A DNA stretch of 64,000 nucleotides from Nelumbo lutea (GCA_022828595.1 JAKGHH010000004.1:53346422-53410421), one strand, 5' to 3'; shown: positions 1-11,201, counted from the first letter of the stretch. Notes: generated by a model not told the origin, from the letters alone. Numbers and translations: made by a program.

Positions 1-922
1 GGTGAACATGGAGAGACACATGGGTCGTTAAATCTGCCCACCCAGAGGCCTCCAAATAACACGATCAACCATGGCTTCAAGTATTATACGAATCTCAGGT
101 ACACAACTGATCACGGGTTCAGGCATATGAGCTTTGGTCAATACAAGTAAAAATGGACCTTTCCATTCACCAAGAAGTCCCAAGTACACAACCAACCACG
201 GGTCAAGGCGTTCTGGTCCCGATGCAAGCAAGGACCTGCCCTCATGGTGGATATGTTACTTTTGATGTTCAAGAAGAATGGGCCCATTATGGGTTTACAT
301 GGGCACACAACCGGACACGGGTTCAAGTGTTACAGTCCTTACCCTCATGATGGCTATAACCTTGGAACAACCAACCACAGGTTCATGAGTAGAATCCCAA
401 AGCAAGTATGGGCAACATGAATGATAAGTTTTGATCAAACAGCAGGACACCGAAGGGGGGACTGACTTGTTCCTATCCTCCAAGGTACAGGTCAAAAAAT
501 ATATATATATATGATGTCGGTCAAGGTCGACACATAAACAGAAGTTCACCATCAACTTCTGTTTGTCATGACCTTATTACAAACGGAATTTGGTCCCCAT
601 TTGCAAGCAAAAAACAACATATATGAATACCTAGAACTCCAAAGAATGCACCTGCACAAGGAGATATCAGTGTCAAGGCAATGATGCACAGGGAGGACGT
701 CCAATTAAAAAAAAAGGGAGCGAAACAAACCAGAGCCGAAATCAGTGGAACAAGAGAAGCTTGGAATAGTGTCCAAAACACTAGGGGAGCTCTAATGCCT
801 AACAATATAAATAGGCTCCTCACGATGAGAAAGGGAAAGTGGGAAGGAAGGAAATTAATAAAGATAGAAAAAGAATCCAATGAAAGTCGGTGATGTTATT
901 GCTAATTGCAATGACAATCACC
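1..922. other. Gene-free sequence, possible 3' untranslated part of an old Ty3/gypsy element
   Basis: I see no convincing coding region. The open frames here are short, lack recognisable domains and overlap each other on both strands. The stretch ends in a purine-rich tract (about 923-934) followed by TGTTAATT at 937, which looks like a polypurine tract and LTR start. That would make this stretch the 3' untranslated part of a gypsy-type element whose pol lies left of the window. This is inference; no pol motif is visible. Confidence 0.35.
61..387 (+). repeat. Five imperfect direct repeats of a ~21-bp motif
   Basis: A motif close to ACAACCAACCACGGGTTCAAG occurs at about 61, 104, 188, 307 and 367, each with one to a few mismatches. 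A second shared phrase, CCCTCATGGTGGATATG-like, occurs near 238 and 342. Spacing is irregular (about 43 to 119 bp), so this looks like an old tandem repeat broken by indels rather than a clean minisatellite. Confidence 0.45.
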
Positions 923-936
923 GATTTGGGGGCATT
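923..936 (+). promoter_or_regulatory. Candidate polypurine tract
   Basis: A short G-rich tract (GATTTGGGGGCA) lies directly before TGTTAATT. It is placed as expected for the plus-strand primer of an LTR retrotransposon. There is no partner LTR in the window to confirm it. Confidence 0.4.
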
Positions 937-952
937 TGTTAATTAAAAAAAC

Positions 953-974
953 ATATATATATATATATATATAT
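953..974. repeat. (AT)n microsatellite
   Basis: Eleven AT units in a row, just inside the putative LTR. A shorter (AT)n run occurs near 496-511, and similar runs appear near 54130 and 63360 inside Copia LTRs. Confidence 0.9.
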
Positions 975-1409
975 GAAAGAGAGATGACTAAACAAATGGC
1001 TGCTTGTTCAGCCTATCATAGGGGCTCACTAATCCTTCGGCCCAAGGGTGAATTACCCCACCAGCCCATCAACAAATAGAATCCCCGCCATATTGAGCTT
1101 CAATTAAATCCACATTTCAAAAGATTTAATCAAGATTTGTTAACAAATCAATCAGCCTAGTGGGGCCCAACTGAATACCAATCTTAGATTTAGATCCCTA
1201 AAAAGGGAAATACGGTTGGCAAATTTAGCCGAATATACAAGATCCTTCAAACCTTTGCCAATTAGCCGATTCTCTCACCAATCAATCTCAATTGCATTAA
1301 ATCCAAAATCGGTGGAGGGAATCTGCTAATGGCCATCTATAGCTAATTTTGTAGGACCCCCAAATTAAATGTCTGATTTTTAACGAAGATATGGGCAAAG
1401 TCAATTCAC

Positions 1410-1419
1410 TATAAAAGGG
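1410..1419 (+). promoter_or_regulatory. TATA box of the putative LTR
   Basis: CTATAAAAGGG at this position is a strong plant TATA-box match. It lies about 470 bp into the putative LTR. Transcription would start about 30 bp downstream, in the pyrimidine-rich stretch. Confidence 0.5.
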
Positions 1420-2139
1420 TATGGGGGGTTTACTCTTACCCTCCGGCAGCTCTCCCCCTTCGGCTCCTCAAACCTTTTCCCTTGACTCCCTTTCGTTTGA
1501 CAAAAAAAAAAAAAAAGAAGGAAATGCTGCACCAAAAGCAAGGTTATAGCCCTCAAAACTGCTGCAACTAAAATCCTTCAACAGTCGAAGAAACATTTTT
1601 TTCTTCCCCCTTTTTGGGGCTCCTGCTCCCATTCGGCTCCTCCCTTCAACATCCATTCAAAGTTTTCTTTTCTTTGGCTTTTCTTATTGCAGGAAGAAAT
1701 AGCAAGTATTCTGGTGTTGCAATTCCATGCTACATCGATTGAAGAACTTTGGTCTTTAAACCATTGAAGATCTTTCTTTCAAATTACTACAATCAAAGAG
1801 GGTTTTTGTTGAATCCTTGAAGCCAAGAAGACCTCCCCCAATCTGCTACATTCAAAGAGCCTTTTACAATTGAAGACATTCTTTTTGTCCATTTGTGTTC
1901 CAATCATTGATTGACTGTGAGGGAAATTTTGCTGATTCTTACTTGCCTCTCATAATTGCAAGTTCCAATTGTGGTTTCAGATTTTGTCCAAGGCAAGAGA
2001 ATTAGAGGGTTTTCTTTGCCAAGAAAAAGAGAGTTTGTATCCCATTTAAATTTCTGCAAAAACAAAAAAAATTAAATTTCTTTGAATTTGTCCACATAAT
2101 TTTTTTTTGTGCTCCAAATTTAGCACGAAATTTGTTTTG

Positions 2140-4014
2140 ACAACTACTACCACTGATTTCCCTTGGATCATTAACTTGGGGGCCTCTAACCACATGGCTG
2201 GTAAGCCAAATTTGTTTTAAACTTATAGCGTTTTATCAGGAAATGATAAAGTGAGGCTTGCAGATGGATCATTCTCCTCCATTGCAGGTCAATGATCAAT
2301 ATCCATTCCCCATGGCCTTAACCTAAATAGTGTGTTTCATGTCCCCAGCTTCCTATAAATTTGCTTTCAATCAGTAGCATCACAAACTCTTTAAACTATA
2401 GTGTAACATTCTCTCCTAGTTCATGTGTTTTTCAGGATCTAACTTCTGGGAGGACGATTGATAGAGGAAACCTAATGGGTGGCCTCTATATTCTTGACAA
2501 CAAAGCTGGTCTCTTGGTGTCGACCTCGAAGTCATGTAGCCAATCAAATAAGAGTCAAATTTTTTTGTGGCATAGTTGATTAGGTCATGTTTCCTTTGAA
2601 ATAGTGAAGTCTTTGTTTCCGTTTTTATTTAAGTCATGTTCAGTGGCAGATTTTCAATGTCAAACATGTCACTTGAGCAAACAATGTAGAACAATTTTTC
2701 ATTCAAGTAATAAAAGATCCAATTTTCCTTTTCATATTGTGTATTATGATATATAGGGGCCTACTACTATAATCTCTAAGGGCGGGTATAAGTACTTTAC
2801 CACTTTGATTGATGATTTCTCCCTATATACATGGGTATTCCCGATGCGTAGCAGAAATGAAGGTCCAAAGATTGTGAAAGACTTCCAGATGATGGTGTTT
2901 ATGTAGTTCATTGTCAAAATACAAATCTTCCAATCAGATAATGCCAAGGAATGTTTCCTGGGTGAGATGAATGAGTTCTTTGCCTCTCATGGATCTATTC
3001 ATAGGAGCTCGTGCGCAAGAACAATGCAACAAAATGGTATTGCCAAAAGAAAAAACATACACCTTCTTGAGATAGCTCAAGGGATGATGTTACACATGAA
3101 TATTCTAAAGAGGTTTTGGATGGATGCTGTACTTGTAGCTGCTTATGTCATCAATCGCATGCCCTCTAGATTGCTAAACTACATGGCCCCTCATTAGTTG
3201 TTGTTCCCTCAATCCCCTTTATTTTCCATTCCCATGAGTCTTTGGTTGTCATGCCTTTGTCCATGATTTGTCTCGGCATCGAGGTAAGTTAGACCCTCGG
3301 TCCATTCTTTGTATCTTTCTAGGGTATTCCTCCTCTCCAAAGGGGTATCAGTGCTTTGATCCCGTTAGTCATAAATTCTTTGTCTCTATGGATGTGTCCT
3401 TCTTTGAATCTGAATCGTTCTTCCCTACTTCTCCTTAGGGGGAGAGTAGTGTGGAAGAGGAAAAGCAGGTTCAAGTCTGCCAAGTCTCTCTTCCTTCTAT
3501 TTCGGACCTAGCCCCCTTTCGTGTCTTCCGACGTACACACCATAGAGATCAGCAATGTGACAGAGATGTGGAGCTACCAACCAGTAAGCATTCGACACCA
3601 TCAGACTCCTAGGAGATAAATCCAAACCTGCTACACCTATTGACACCCCTACTCCTACTATTGATGACATTGACATTCCTATTGCTCAAAGAAAGGGAGT
3701 CAGGTCATGCACTACCAAACACCCTATCACCTAGTATTTCTCCTACGATCACATTTCTCCCTCATACCGAGCCTTCCTATCTGTAGCTGATTGCATCCCT
3801 ATATTTAGAAATGTCACAGGAGCTTTAAAATACCCTGAATGGATAGATGCTATGAAGGAGGAGATTAATGCCCTCCATAAAAATCAAACTTGGGAATTGG
3901 TGGATCTTCCAAGGGAGAAAGGCCCAGTGGGGTGTAAGTGGATGTTTACAGTTAAACACTAGGCGAATGAGACAGTTGAAAGGTATAAAGCAAGACTGGT
4001 AACCAAGGGGTAAA
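2140..4014 (+). pseudogene. Ty1/copia pol fragment (PR-INT-RT start), degenerate
   Basis: This is a decayed pol in Copia order. A protease-like motif WIINLGASNHMAG is at 2164-2202; the family active site is DSGAS, so catalytic Asp is Asn here. The GAG-pre-integrase region and INT zinc finger follow (LWHS-stop-LGH, then CQTC), then the integrase core. In the motif QQNGIAKRKN (about 3027-3056) the usual catalytic Glu is Lys. RT begins near 3838 (EWIDAMKEEINAL) and stops after RLVTKG, where the Athila LTR begins at 4015. There are several in-frame stops and at least one frameshift. It has no gag and no LTRs, and it differs in sequence from the Copia family filling the rest of the window. Catalytically dead. 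Confidence 0.85.
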
Positions 4015-4401
4015 TGATGCGTGCACAATTTATACATAATGCTCTAATGTTTATGCTTAGTTTTTGTGCTGATTTGTGTCAAGTTTTCCCCAATTCAACC
4101 TAATTTCAGGAAATCTTCAAGGAAAACCAGCTTAGGAGAAAAAGAGAATAAAACAAAGGAAAAAGGAACTAATTTGAAGGAAATTCAGTCCAGTTAGAAC
4201 AAGAACCCAACTGAGAAGTCAAGGGAGGGCCATTCGGCCCATGAAGCCCATGCTGCACTCTTGGGGAGAGCCCAAAGAGAGAGCCTAGCCGCAACCTTCC
4301 AAGGAGCCTATTCGGCCCAGCAAGGAGGAGGCCCATGTGCAACCCATTTGCAGCTCCTAAGCAGCCCAAATTGTAGCCCAAGAAAAGCTACGGGTGACAA
4401 C

Positions 4402-4577
4402 TTCTAGAAGGCTCAAGAGCAGCCCAATGTGCAACCCAAAGAAGTTAGGGGTGGAAACTTCTAGAGAATTCAAGAAGAGGCTAGGGGCAGCTACTTCTAG
4501 AATGTTCAAGAGAAGTTAGGGGCAGCAAACTCTAGAAGGTTCAAGAGAGGATAGGGGCGGAAACTTCTAGAGAGTTC
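4402..4577 (+). promoter_or_regulatory. Five heat-shock-element-like motifs in ~35-bp repeats
   Basis: Five copies of TTCTAGAAnnTTC occur at 4402-4414, 4459-4471, 4495-4507, 4530-4542 and 4565-4577. The third is perfect; each of the others has one mismatch in the three-unit pattern. The last four are 35-36 bp apart within a tandem repeat (phrases like AGTTAGGGGCAG precede each). The alternating TTC/GAA pattern is the known binding site of heat-shock factors. The array ends 9 bp before the TATA-like box. Heat responsiveness is inference. Confidence 0.6.
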
Positions 4578-4586
4578 TTGGAAAAA

Positions 4587-4595
4587 TATTTAAGG
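4587..4595 (+). promoter_or_regulatory. TATA-like box of Athila LTR
   Basis: TATTTAAGG lies in the middle of the LTR, directly after the repeat array. A CCCAAT motif occurs upstream near 4422. The match is weaker than a classical TATAAA, so the assignment is tentative. Confidence 0.45.
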
Positions 4596-5799
4596 AGGTC
4601 TCTAGGAAGGGAGAAGGGGTCCAACACTTGATCTCAAACTCTCCTTGAGTTCTTGAGTTTGAATTCTAAGAGAGTAGAAGAGAGAGATAGGTGCAAGAGA
4701 AGGAGAAGAGAGGAGAAACGAGCAACTTCAAGAGAAGAAGAAGCTGAATTTGAAGGAGGAGAAAGCAATTGGAGATCAAGGTTTCATCCTCACTTGATTT
4801 CTGCACAAAATGGTAATCGAATTCAACTAAGATTTATTTAATTTCTCCATCAAATTTTCCTCTCTTACTGTAATCAAAGCTTGTATTATGTAAATTCAAT
4901 TCTGTAATTTTTTTTCTAAGTTCATTCGAGTAAAGTAGATACAATCTTGAAGTTTCTTGTTTGGAAATTCAATTGTGGACTATTGGCTGAACTGCTATTC
5001 TAAAATCTCATATCTGAAATTTCAAATCATGAATTTACAAGGTCAGAATTGCTATTTTGCAATCTCAGATCTGTAAATTCAGATCATGAAATAGTGAGAT
5101 CCGAACTGCTATTCTATAAAATCAGATCTGTGATTTCAGATCATGAAATTGTAATACCTGAATTACCTGAGAAAGAATTCAGGTAGATTTAATTCAGTCT
5201 TGCCGAATTGTTCCTCTTTCTTGGAATTCCTAGAGTGCTTCAGAAAGACTCTAAGATTTCAGATCTGCCAATCAAGAGCCGAATTGTGTGCAAGGTTAGA
5301 GATAACTTGCACAATTCAGTTGGTGTTCATTCAGCTGAGTTGATGATCATCCAACTGAAATGAAGCCCTAGAATTGCTAGATCTGAATGCATGCATGGTG
5401 ACTAGATCCTTGATAGAGATATAAGGATCATCAATCATGCATAGATTGAACATGCGCTTGAGAGAGGCTGTTCATTGCTTTGGGATTTCACCAAACCAAG
5501 GCTGAATCCTATTCTACTCGAATTGCCTAGAAAACTAGTTGCTGAATTTATTTTTCTATGTATCTTTAACTTGTCTCTTCACTTGCATACAAGGTGTTTG
5601 ATCCAATGTGTTAGAAATAGCTTTGTAGTTAGAATTTCAGATTTTCATTAGTTTTACATTTCAGCTGATCAGATAACAGTAGACTGATTAATTACTAGTA
5701 GTTGCTACATAAGTCCTCGTGGGAATGATTCTCTACTCACTACTTTATTACTTGAGCGGCTAGTGCACTTGCTAGTGTAGCAAATACCCATCAAGTTTT

Positions 5800-5817
5800 T
5801 GGCACCATTGTCGGGGA
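5800..5817 (+). promoter_or_regulatory. Primer-binding site, tRNA-Asp type
   Basis: TGGCACCATTGTCGGGGA differs at two positions from TGGCGCCGTTGCCGGGGA, the complement of the plant tRNA-Asp 3' end that is known to prime Athila-type gypsy elements. It lies six bases after the LTR end, which fixes the LTR boundary and the plus-strand orientation. Confidence 0.85.
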
Positions 5818-7682
5818 CTTATTGTAGCAATATTGGGAATTATTAGCCACTGTTAATCTAATTTTCAATTCTGTGCATTATAGTTCAGATTAGTATGCAT
5901 GAAACTCCATTGCTGATCTAGTTAGTTCTCTTTCCCATTGATGATCTACTTCATCTTTGATTGTTGATTTAGTCTCAGTAGTAGAGCTGCATTCTAGTTT
6001 GCATATTTAATAAAAATAATGTGGACTAGATTTGTATACATTAACTGTCATGGCTAAAATAAAAAATCAGATCTGAGCACACTGAAAAAAAATGATTTCC
6101 GATCTTCATTGCTGATTGTTGTTTTAGCCTCAGTAGTATAGTCTTGCATATTTTATAAAATAATGTTCTAGTTTCAGTAGTGGAGTTGCATTCTAGTCTT
6201 GCATATTTGATAAAAAGGGTGTGGTTCAGATCTGTATACATTACTTTTCATTGTTAAAATCAGAATTCAGATCTGCACACACTCACATTACTGATTTAGG
6301 TAATATTTCCTTTTAGTTCTACACTGGTTAATTTGAATTCTCTTCCCTTTGTAGTAGGATTCAGATTTGTATTTTTTGATATTTGTAGTGTAATTCAGAT
6401 CTGAATTCTCCTATTACTGGTTTGCCTAGTTCAGATATAGCTAGTTTTAGTAGTTTCATACTTTTCTTCTTTCCCCTTGTCGAATGCATCTAGGTTAGGT
6501 TGTTGTAGAATATAGCCTATTAATTCTATAGGTTACTTGGATGAGTTGACAGATTTCAGATCTAAGTTTCTACTGTTATAGATTCTATTTCTGTTGTTAT
6601 ATCTTTTTGTCATATCTTGTTATTATAACTTCCATTTCTGGTTTGATAGATCTGATATAATTCTGATTTAAAGTAGGTTTCAGATCTATATTTTCTGATA
6701 TCTGTGGTGTAGTTCAGATCTGTATCTTCCTATGACTAATTTGCTTGGTTCTTTGCAGTTGTTCTAGTTCAGATCTGCATACATTAACTATCACTACTGA
6801 AATAAAAAATCAGATCTGAGCTCTCTGAAAAAAATTATATATATTTTTTGTCTCTTTGATCTTCATTGCTGATTCTTTTAACTGTTAGCTAATTTCAGTT
6901 CTGTACAAATTGTATTCGTCATTACTGATATCAGTAGTCTAGTTTTTCTTTCTATTGCTGATTTGTTTTGTTTTTTATTACTGTTTTAGTGCTGCTAATT
7001 TAGTTGGTTTTGGGGTCTATATAGCTCATAAAAATAAGGGAGTTCAGATCTGTACCCAGTAGATTTCAGTGCTGAAATCAAAAATCAGATCTGAGCACAC
7101 TGGAAAAAAAAAAAGAGAAAAGAAAATATAGCAGTTCTAGTTTCAGAAGTTAACTGATTTCAGTTATGTATATTGACTTTCAGTTGTGCAGTTTCAGTAG
7201 TTCAGACTTGTATACATTGTTTTATGCCTTTCTGACTTTAGGCCTAAATTGATAGATTGCTGATTTGATAGAACTTTATACGTTGCTTTTCTTTTTAGAC
7301 TTTGGTTGCTGTTTTCGCCTTGGTAGTATAACTGACTTGTAGTTCAGTATACTTTATAAAATTCTTATAGTTCAGATCTGTGTAAATTACTCTTCATTGC
7401 TGAAATCAGAAATCTTAGGCTGCTATTCTAAGTTTTAATCGTGTATATCAGTTTGGTAGTGTGCAGTCTTCTTGATTTCAGTCTTGTATATCAGATTTCA
7501 GATCTGCCTGCAGTAGTCTTCAGCTTGCTGATTGCTATTGTGCTTGAAACTTTGTATTCTTAGATAGCATTCAGTCTTTGCCTTGTAAAATTGCTGCTAG
7601 ATTAGGATTACTGATTGTTTAAATTATTTACATTTCTGTATTATGTACACTAGTCTTTTTATTGCTTTGACTTTTACAGTTT
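5818..7682 (+). other. Long T-rich leader of Athila element with dispersed CAGATCTG repeats
   Basis: There is no coding region in these 1.9 kb. A ~60-bp phrase (CAGATCTGTATACATTA, then a phrase ending TCAGATCTGAGCACACTG) recurs near 6025, 6224, 6769, 7042 and 7371, with drift. The palindrome CAGATCTG is very frequent. The leader ends in a pyrimidine-rich tract followed by CAG three bases before the gag ATG, resembling a splice acceptor. Long leaders are common in Athila elements. Confidence 0.6.
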
Positions 7683-9097
7683 ATGACAAGCAAGCCTGAA
7701 CTGGAGGAAGTACCTTACGATCCAGAGATTGAAAGAACCCTCCGCATCCACCTAACCAAGGATTATGATGGAATATGCCAAACCAACCCTAACCGGAGCT
7801 ACTTCAAGCATTGTAAGACCAACCATTGCTGCTAACAATTTTGAGATCAAACCAGCCACAATTCAAATGATCCAAAACACAGTTCAGTTTTGTGGAATGG
7901 CTCATGAAGATCCAAACTCTCACATAGCCAATTTCTTGGAGATTTGTGACATTTTCAAGCATAATGGGGTGACTGGTGATGTTGTTAGGCTGAGGTTATT
8001 CCCATTTTCATTAAAAGACAAGGCCAAGGCTTGGCTGAATTCATTACCGGCTAGATCTATAGCCACTTGGGATGATATGGCTAGCCGATTCCTCTTCAAG
8101 TACTTTCCTACATCCAAGAGAGCAAAGATAAGAAATGGCATCACCACTTTCTTCCAACAAGATGGAGAATCTTTATATGAGTCATAGGAGCATTGTAAGG
8201 AGCTATTAAGGAAGGTCCCTCACCATGGACTTCCTATATGGCTGCAAGTGAAAACCTTCTACAATGGTCTAACCGAAGCCAACAAGACCATCCTAGATGC
8301 GGCAGCCGGGGGCTCCATCAACAATAAGACCCCTGAAATGGCCCATGCACTCATAGAGGAGATAGCAGCCAATAATTACCAATGGCATTCAGAGAGAGCA
8401 CAAGTGAGAAAGCAGCATGATCTTCACAATGTGGACTCATACACAACTCTATCTACACAAATAGGTGCACTTAGCAAGAAAATTGATGAGATGTAGATGG
8501 CAGCCATGAATGTGTAGTCTGTGTCATGTGATTAGTGTGGGGGAGGCCACATCAGCACTGAATGCCAAGTTGGCAATCAGTTTAGGCAGTCCATAGAATA
8601 GGTTGATTTTGTTGACAACTTTGCAAGGCAACAGGGAAATCAGCACCACCATGCCTTTAACCCCAAATGGAGGGGCTACCCGAATCAGTCATGGCCAAAT
8701 CAGCATGGACCGAAGCCCCTTTCCCCAAAATTTCCATAAGCCGGAAAAAAAATCTAACCTAGTGGAGCTGATGACCAAGTTCATAGCCAGTGCTGAAACC
8801 AGATTTCAGAACCAAGAGGCTTTAATAAAGAACTTAGAAAATCAGGTTAGGTAGTTGGCACAAATGATTTCAGAAAGAATACCAGGCACTCTACCAAGCA
8901 ATACAAAAGTGAATCCACGAGAACAAGTGCAGGCTATCACTTTAAGAAATGCTAAGGAGTTGCCAAAAGTAGAGAAGAAAGCAAGGGTTGAAAATAAGGC
9001 AGATGCAACCCTTGAAATCAGAAACAAGAAGGAGGAGCAATCTAAACCGCAACAAGAAGACACCAACAACCACAAGTTCCCTTTCCCAATACGCTGA
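7683..9097 (+). pseudogene. Athila gag, degenerate
   Basis: Gag forms the capsid and nucleocapsid of the virus-like particle. It starts at ATG 7683 (MTSKPELEEVPYDPEIERTL), a typical Athila beginning. A frameshift near 7760 moves the core into another frame. The capsid core FCGMAHEDPNSHIANF, then FSLKDKAKAWLNSLP, spans about 7888-8060. A zinc knuckle C-x2-C-x4-H-x4-C is at 8527-8565, with a stop codon (8533-8535) between its first two Cys. Another frameshift follows. The C-terminal part (about 8740-9097) has the conserved phrase SNTKVNPREQVQAITLR. Further stops are at 8185 and 8494. Not translatable as one protein. Confidence 0.85.
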
Positions 9098-9108
9098 AGC
9101 AACACAAG

Positions 9109-10606
9109 TTGAAAGAGGAATTTGCTAAGTTTCTTGAAGTATTTAAAAGTTTACATATTAATATTCCTTTTGCTGATGCTTTAGCCCAGATGCCACACTA
9201 TGCAAAGTTTTTGAAGGAGATATTGGAAATCAAGAGGAGATTGGGAGATGTGGCTAAAGTTGCTCTAAATGAAGAATGCTCAGCAATCCTTCTCAACAAG
9301 CTACCCCAAAAGCTTAAAGATCCAATGAGTTTTACTATCCCTTGCACAATAGGCAGTTTAAAAATTGAAAAGGCATTATGTAATTTAGGAGATAGCATAA
9401 ACTTGATGCCATATCCAGTTTTCAAGAAATTGGGGTTGAGAGAACCCCAACCTACTAGAGTTGCATTGCAGCTAGCTGATAGATCCATAAAGCATCCAAG
9501 GGGAATCATAGAAGATGTGTTTGTTAAAGTAGATAAGTTCATCTTTCTAGTTGATTTCATTGTATTATACATGCAAGAGGATGTTGAGGTTCCTCTTATC
9601 CTAGGGAGACCTTTCCTAGATACGGGAAAGCAATGATTGATGTCCAACAAGGGCAACTCAGCCTTAGGATTCAAGATGAGGAAATCATTTTTAAAATGTC
9701 TGATGCTATGAAATATGCATCTTTTAGTGATAATTCTTGTTACATGGTTGATGTTATTGATTATGCGGTTGATGATTGCTTTCAGATTAGCAGGATAGCC
9801 GACCCCCTTAACCTTTGCATACAAGAGGGAGGAGCTGCAAGAGATGAAAATAAGGAGATTCAAAGCATGGCAGCATACCTGAATGCCAATCCTCAATTTC
9901 ACGGGAAGGGATTTTTCAAGTTGGTGAGCTTGGACAGACCGCCAATACCAACAAGCAAGCTTTCAACACAAGAACCTCCCACCCTTGAGCTGAAGCAACT
10001 TCCACCACATTTGGAGTATGCTTTCTTAGAAGCATCATCAACTCTACCGGTAATCATATCAGCAGCATTGAGCCCTTTGCAAAAAGAAAAACTATTAAGA
10101 GTGTTATGGGAACACAAGACAGTATTGGCTTGGAAGGTAGTTGACATCAAGGGCATCAACCCATCGGTATGCATGCATAAAATTTTGATGGAATATGGCA
10201 GCAAGCCCTTAGTTCAGCCCCAAAGACGCCTGAATTTGAACATGAAAGAGATGGTGAAGGATGAAGTCATTAAGCTCTTGGATGCCAGGATTATTTATCC
10301 TATCTCTGACAGTTCATGGGTGAGCCCCATTCAAGTCGTACCCAAGAAAGGTGGCATGACCGTTGTACCAAATGAAAGAAATGAACTCATCCCGATTAGA
10401 ATTGTCACTGGGTGGCAAGTATGCATTGACTACAGAAAGTTGAATGAAGCCACACGCAAAGATCACTTCCCTCTCCCGTTTATTGACCAAATGTTAGAGA
10501 GGCTGGCCGGGCATGAGTACTATTGTTTCTTGGATGGGTATTCAAGTTACAATCAGAGTCCAATTGCACCAGAGGACCAAGAGAAGACATCCTTCACTTG
10601 CCCTTA
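9109..10606 (+). pseudogene. Athila pol fragment: protease and partial RT, truncated
   Basis: This continues the gag-pol polyprotein. The aspartic protease motif reads ALCNLGDSINLMP (about 9373-9411), whereas the lineage has DLGAS; the catalytic Asp is replaced by Asn. The flap-side motif PLILGRPFLDTG follows. A one-base loss near 9630 shifts the frame, after which 324 codons stay open. RT begins around 10190 with the fingers region (VCIDYRKLNEATRKDHFPLP, 10420-10479) and the first catalytic-Asp box YCFLDGYSSYNQ (about 10522). Sequence ends at FTCP (10606), before the YVDD box. Everything downstream is lost at the junction. Confidence 0.87.
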
Positions 10607-11201
10607 AGGCAATGTATGATCATTATGGACTGAGAGGTTAAGTGTAAGATCGTTGAGGATAATACATGATGGACTAATCTTGCATCTGCCCATAGTCCTT
10701 GGGTGCTACAAGGTGGCTTGGCCCAAGGACCACTTAGGGTAAGTGTTGGGCCCATAGAGCCCATAAGATGGGTTTCAGGGGGTGCACTGCCCATAACAGT
10801 GTATTCGGCCAAGCCTTGTAACAAAGGCTGGGCCAAACCCATGTGGCTGATGTGTAGATTGATGTTTGGGTCACATGCCATACAAGGAAGCCCAACTGGG
10901 CAGCAGTTAGGAAGGTTCATAAGTTTAATGGGCCTAAAGCCCATTTCGAAATAGGCTATTTAATTAGTTAATAGTGGGGCGAATTCTGAGATGAATTAGC
11001 AGAAAGGATAGGGTCTTGACCCTATCCACTCAGAGAGCAGATCTGAATGTGATTCAGATCTATAAACCTCCTAATGAGATTAGGAGAAAGCTAATCTAAT
11101 CTGCAGATAAGATAAGGGTTTATCCCTATCACCTAAAGAGAGATCTTATCCAAATATGATTTGGATAGGCAACTCCTAATTGGATTAGGAGCAGATCTTT
11201 T
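10607..11201 (+). repeat. Copia-B 5' LTR, first surviving piece
   Basis: It aligns with 36946-37552 of the Copia-B 3' LTR, starting at the phrase GGCAATGTATGATCATTATG. It starts at the deletion junction with Athila RT and ends at the CTTTT duplication (11197-11201), where Copia-A inserted. The LTR resumes at 20619. Confidence 0.85.

Larger units (their letters stand above)
937..2100 (+). repeat. Putative gypsy-type LTR or promoter region, right end not defined
   Basis: The stretch begins TGTTAATT after a purine-rich tract, carries a canonical TATA box at 1410-1419 and has no coding potential. It contains an (AT)n run, a poly-A run near 1502 and pyrimidine-rich repeats around TTCGGCTCC, as expected of an LTR U3/R/U5. 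No primer-binding site follows. Copia protease sequence begins near 2140, so the right end is a truncation or junction that I cannot place within about 100 bp. It could be a solo or truncated LTR. Confidence 0.4.
4015..5793 (+). repeat. 5' LTR of the Athila-type element
   Basis: It begins TGATGCGTGCAC and ends ACCCATCA, giving the inverted termini TGATG/CATCA expected of a gypsy LTR. It is 1779 bp long. Six bases separate it from the primer-binding site. U3 carries a repeated heat-shock-element-like array (4402-4577) and a TATA-like box (4587-4595). The 3' part is AT-rich with many AGATCTGA-like motifs. No second LTR exists in the window. Confidence 0.88.
4015..10606 (+). mobile_element. Athila-type Ty3/gypsy retrotransposon, 3' half deleted
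   Basis: The order is 5' LTR (4015-5793), tRNA-Asp primer site, ~1.9 kb leader, gag and pol. Gag and protease match the Athila lineage in their conserved phrases, and Athila elements are known for such primer sites and long leaders. The element stops abruptly in RT at about 10606, where unrelated Copia LTR sequence begins. RNase H, integrase, env-like region and 3' LTR are missing. It inserted into the Copia pol fragment ending at 4014. The left target duplication should be about 4010-4014, but the right flank is lost, so it cannot be checked. Confidence 0.88.

Noticed and set aside
1..936. Possible host gene
   Set aside because: No long frame, no splice pattern and no domain. The right end looks like a polypurine tract plus LTR.
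4653..4841. Arg/Glu-rich 62-codon frame in the Athila LTR
   Set aside because: It reads purine-rich U5 sequence (GAGAAGAG runs). Low complexity, no start context and no homology that I recognise. It could be a leader upstream frame, but nothing supports translation.
9198..9902. 234-codon minus-strand open frame
   Set aside because: It is opposite the Athila protease and adjoining pol sequence, which give clear family motifs. It has no motif of its own.
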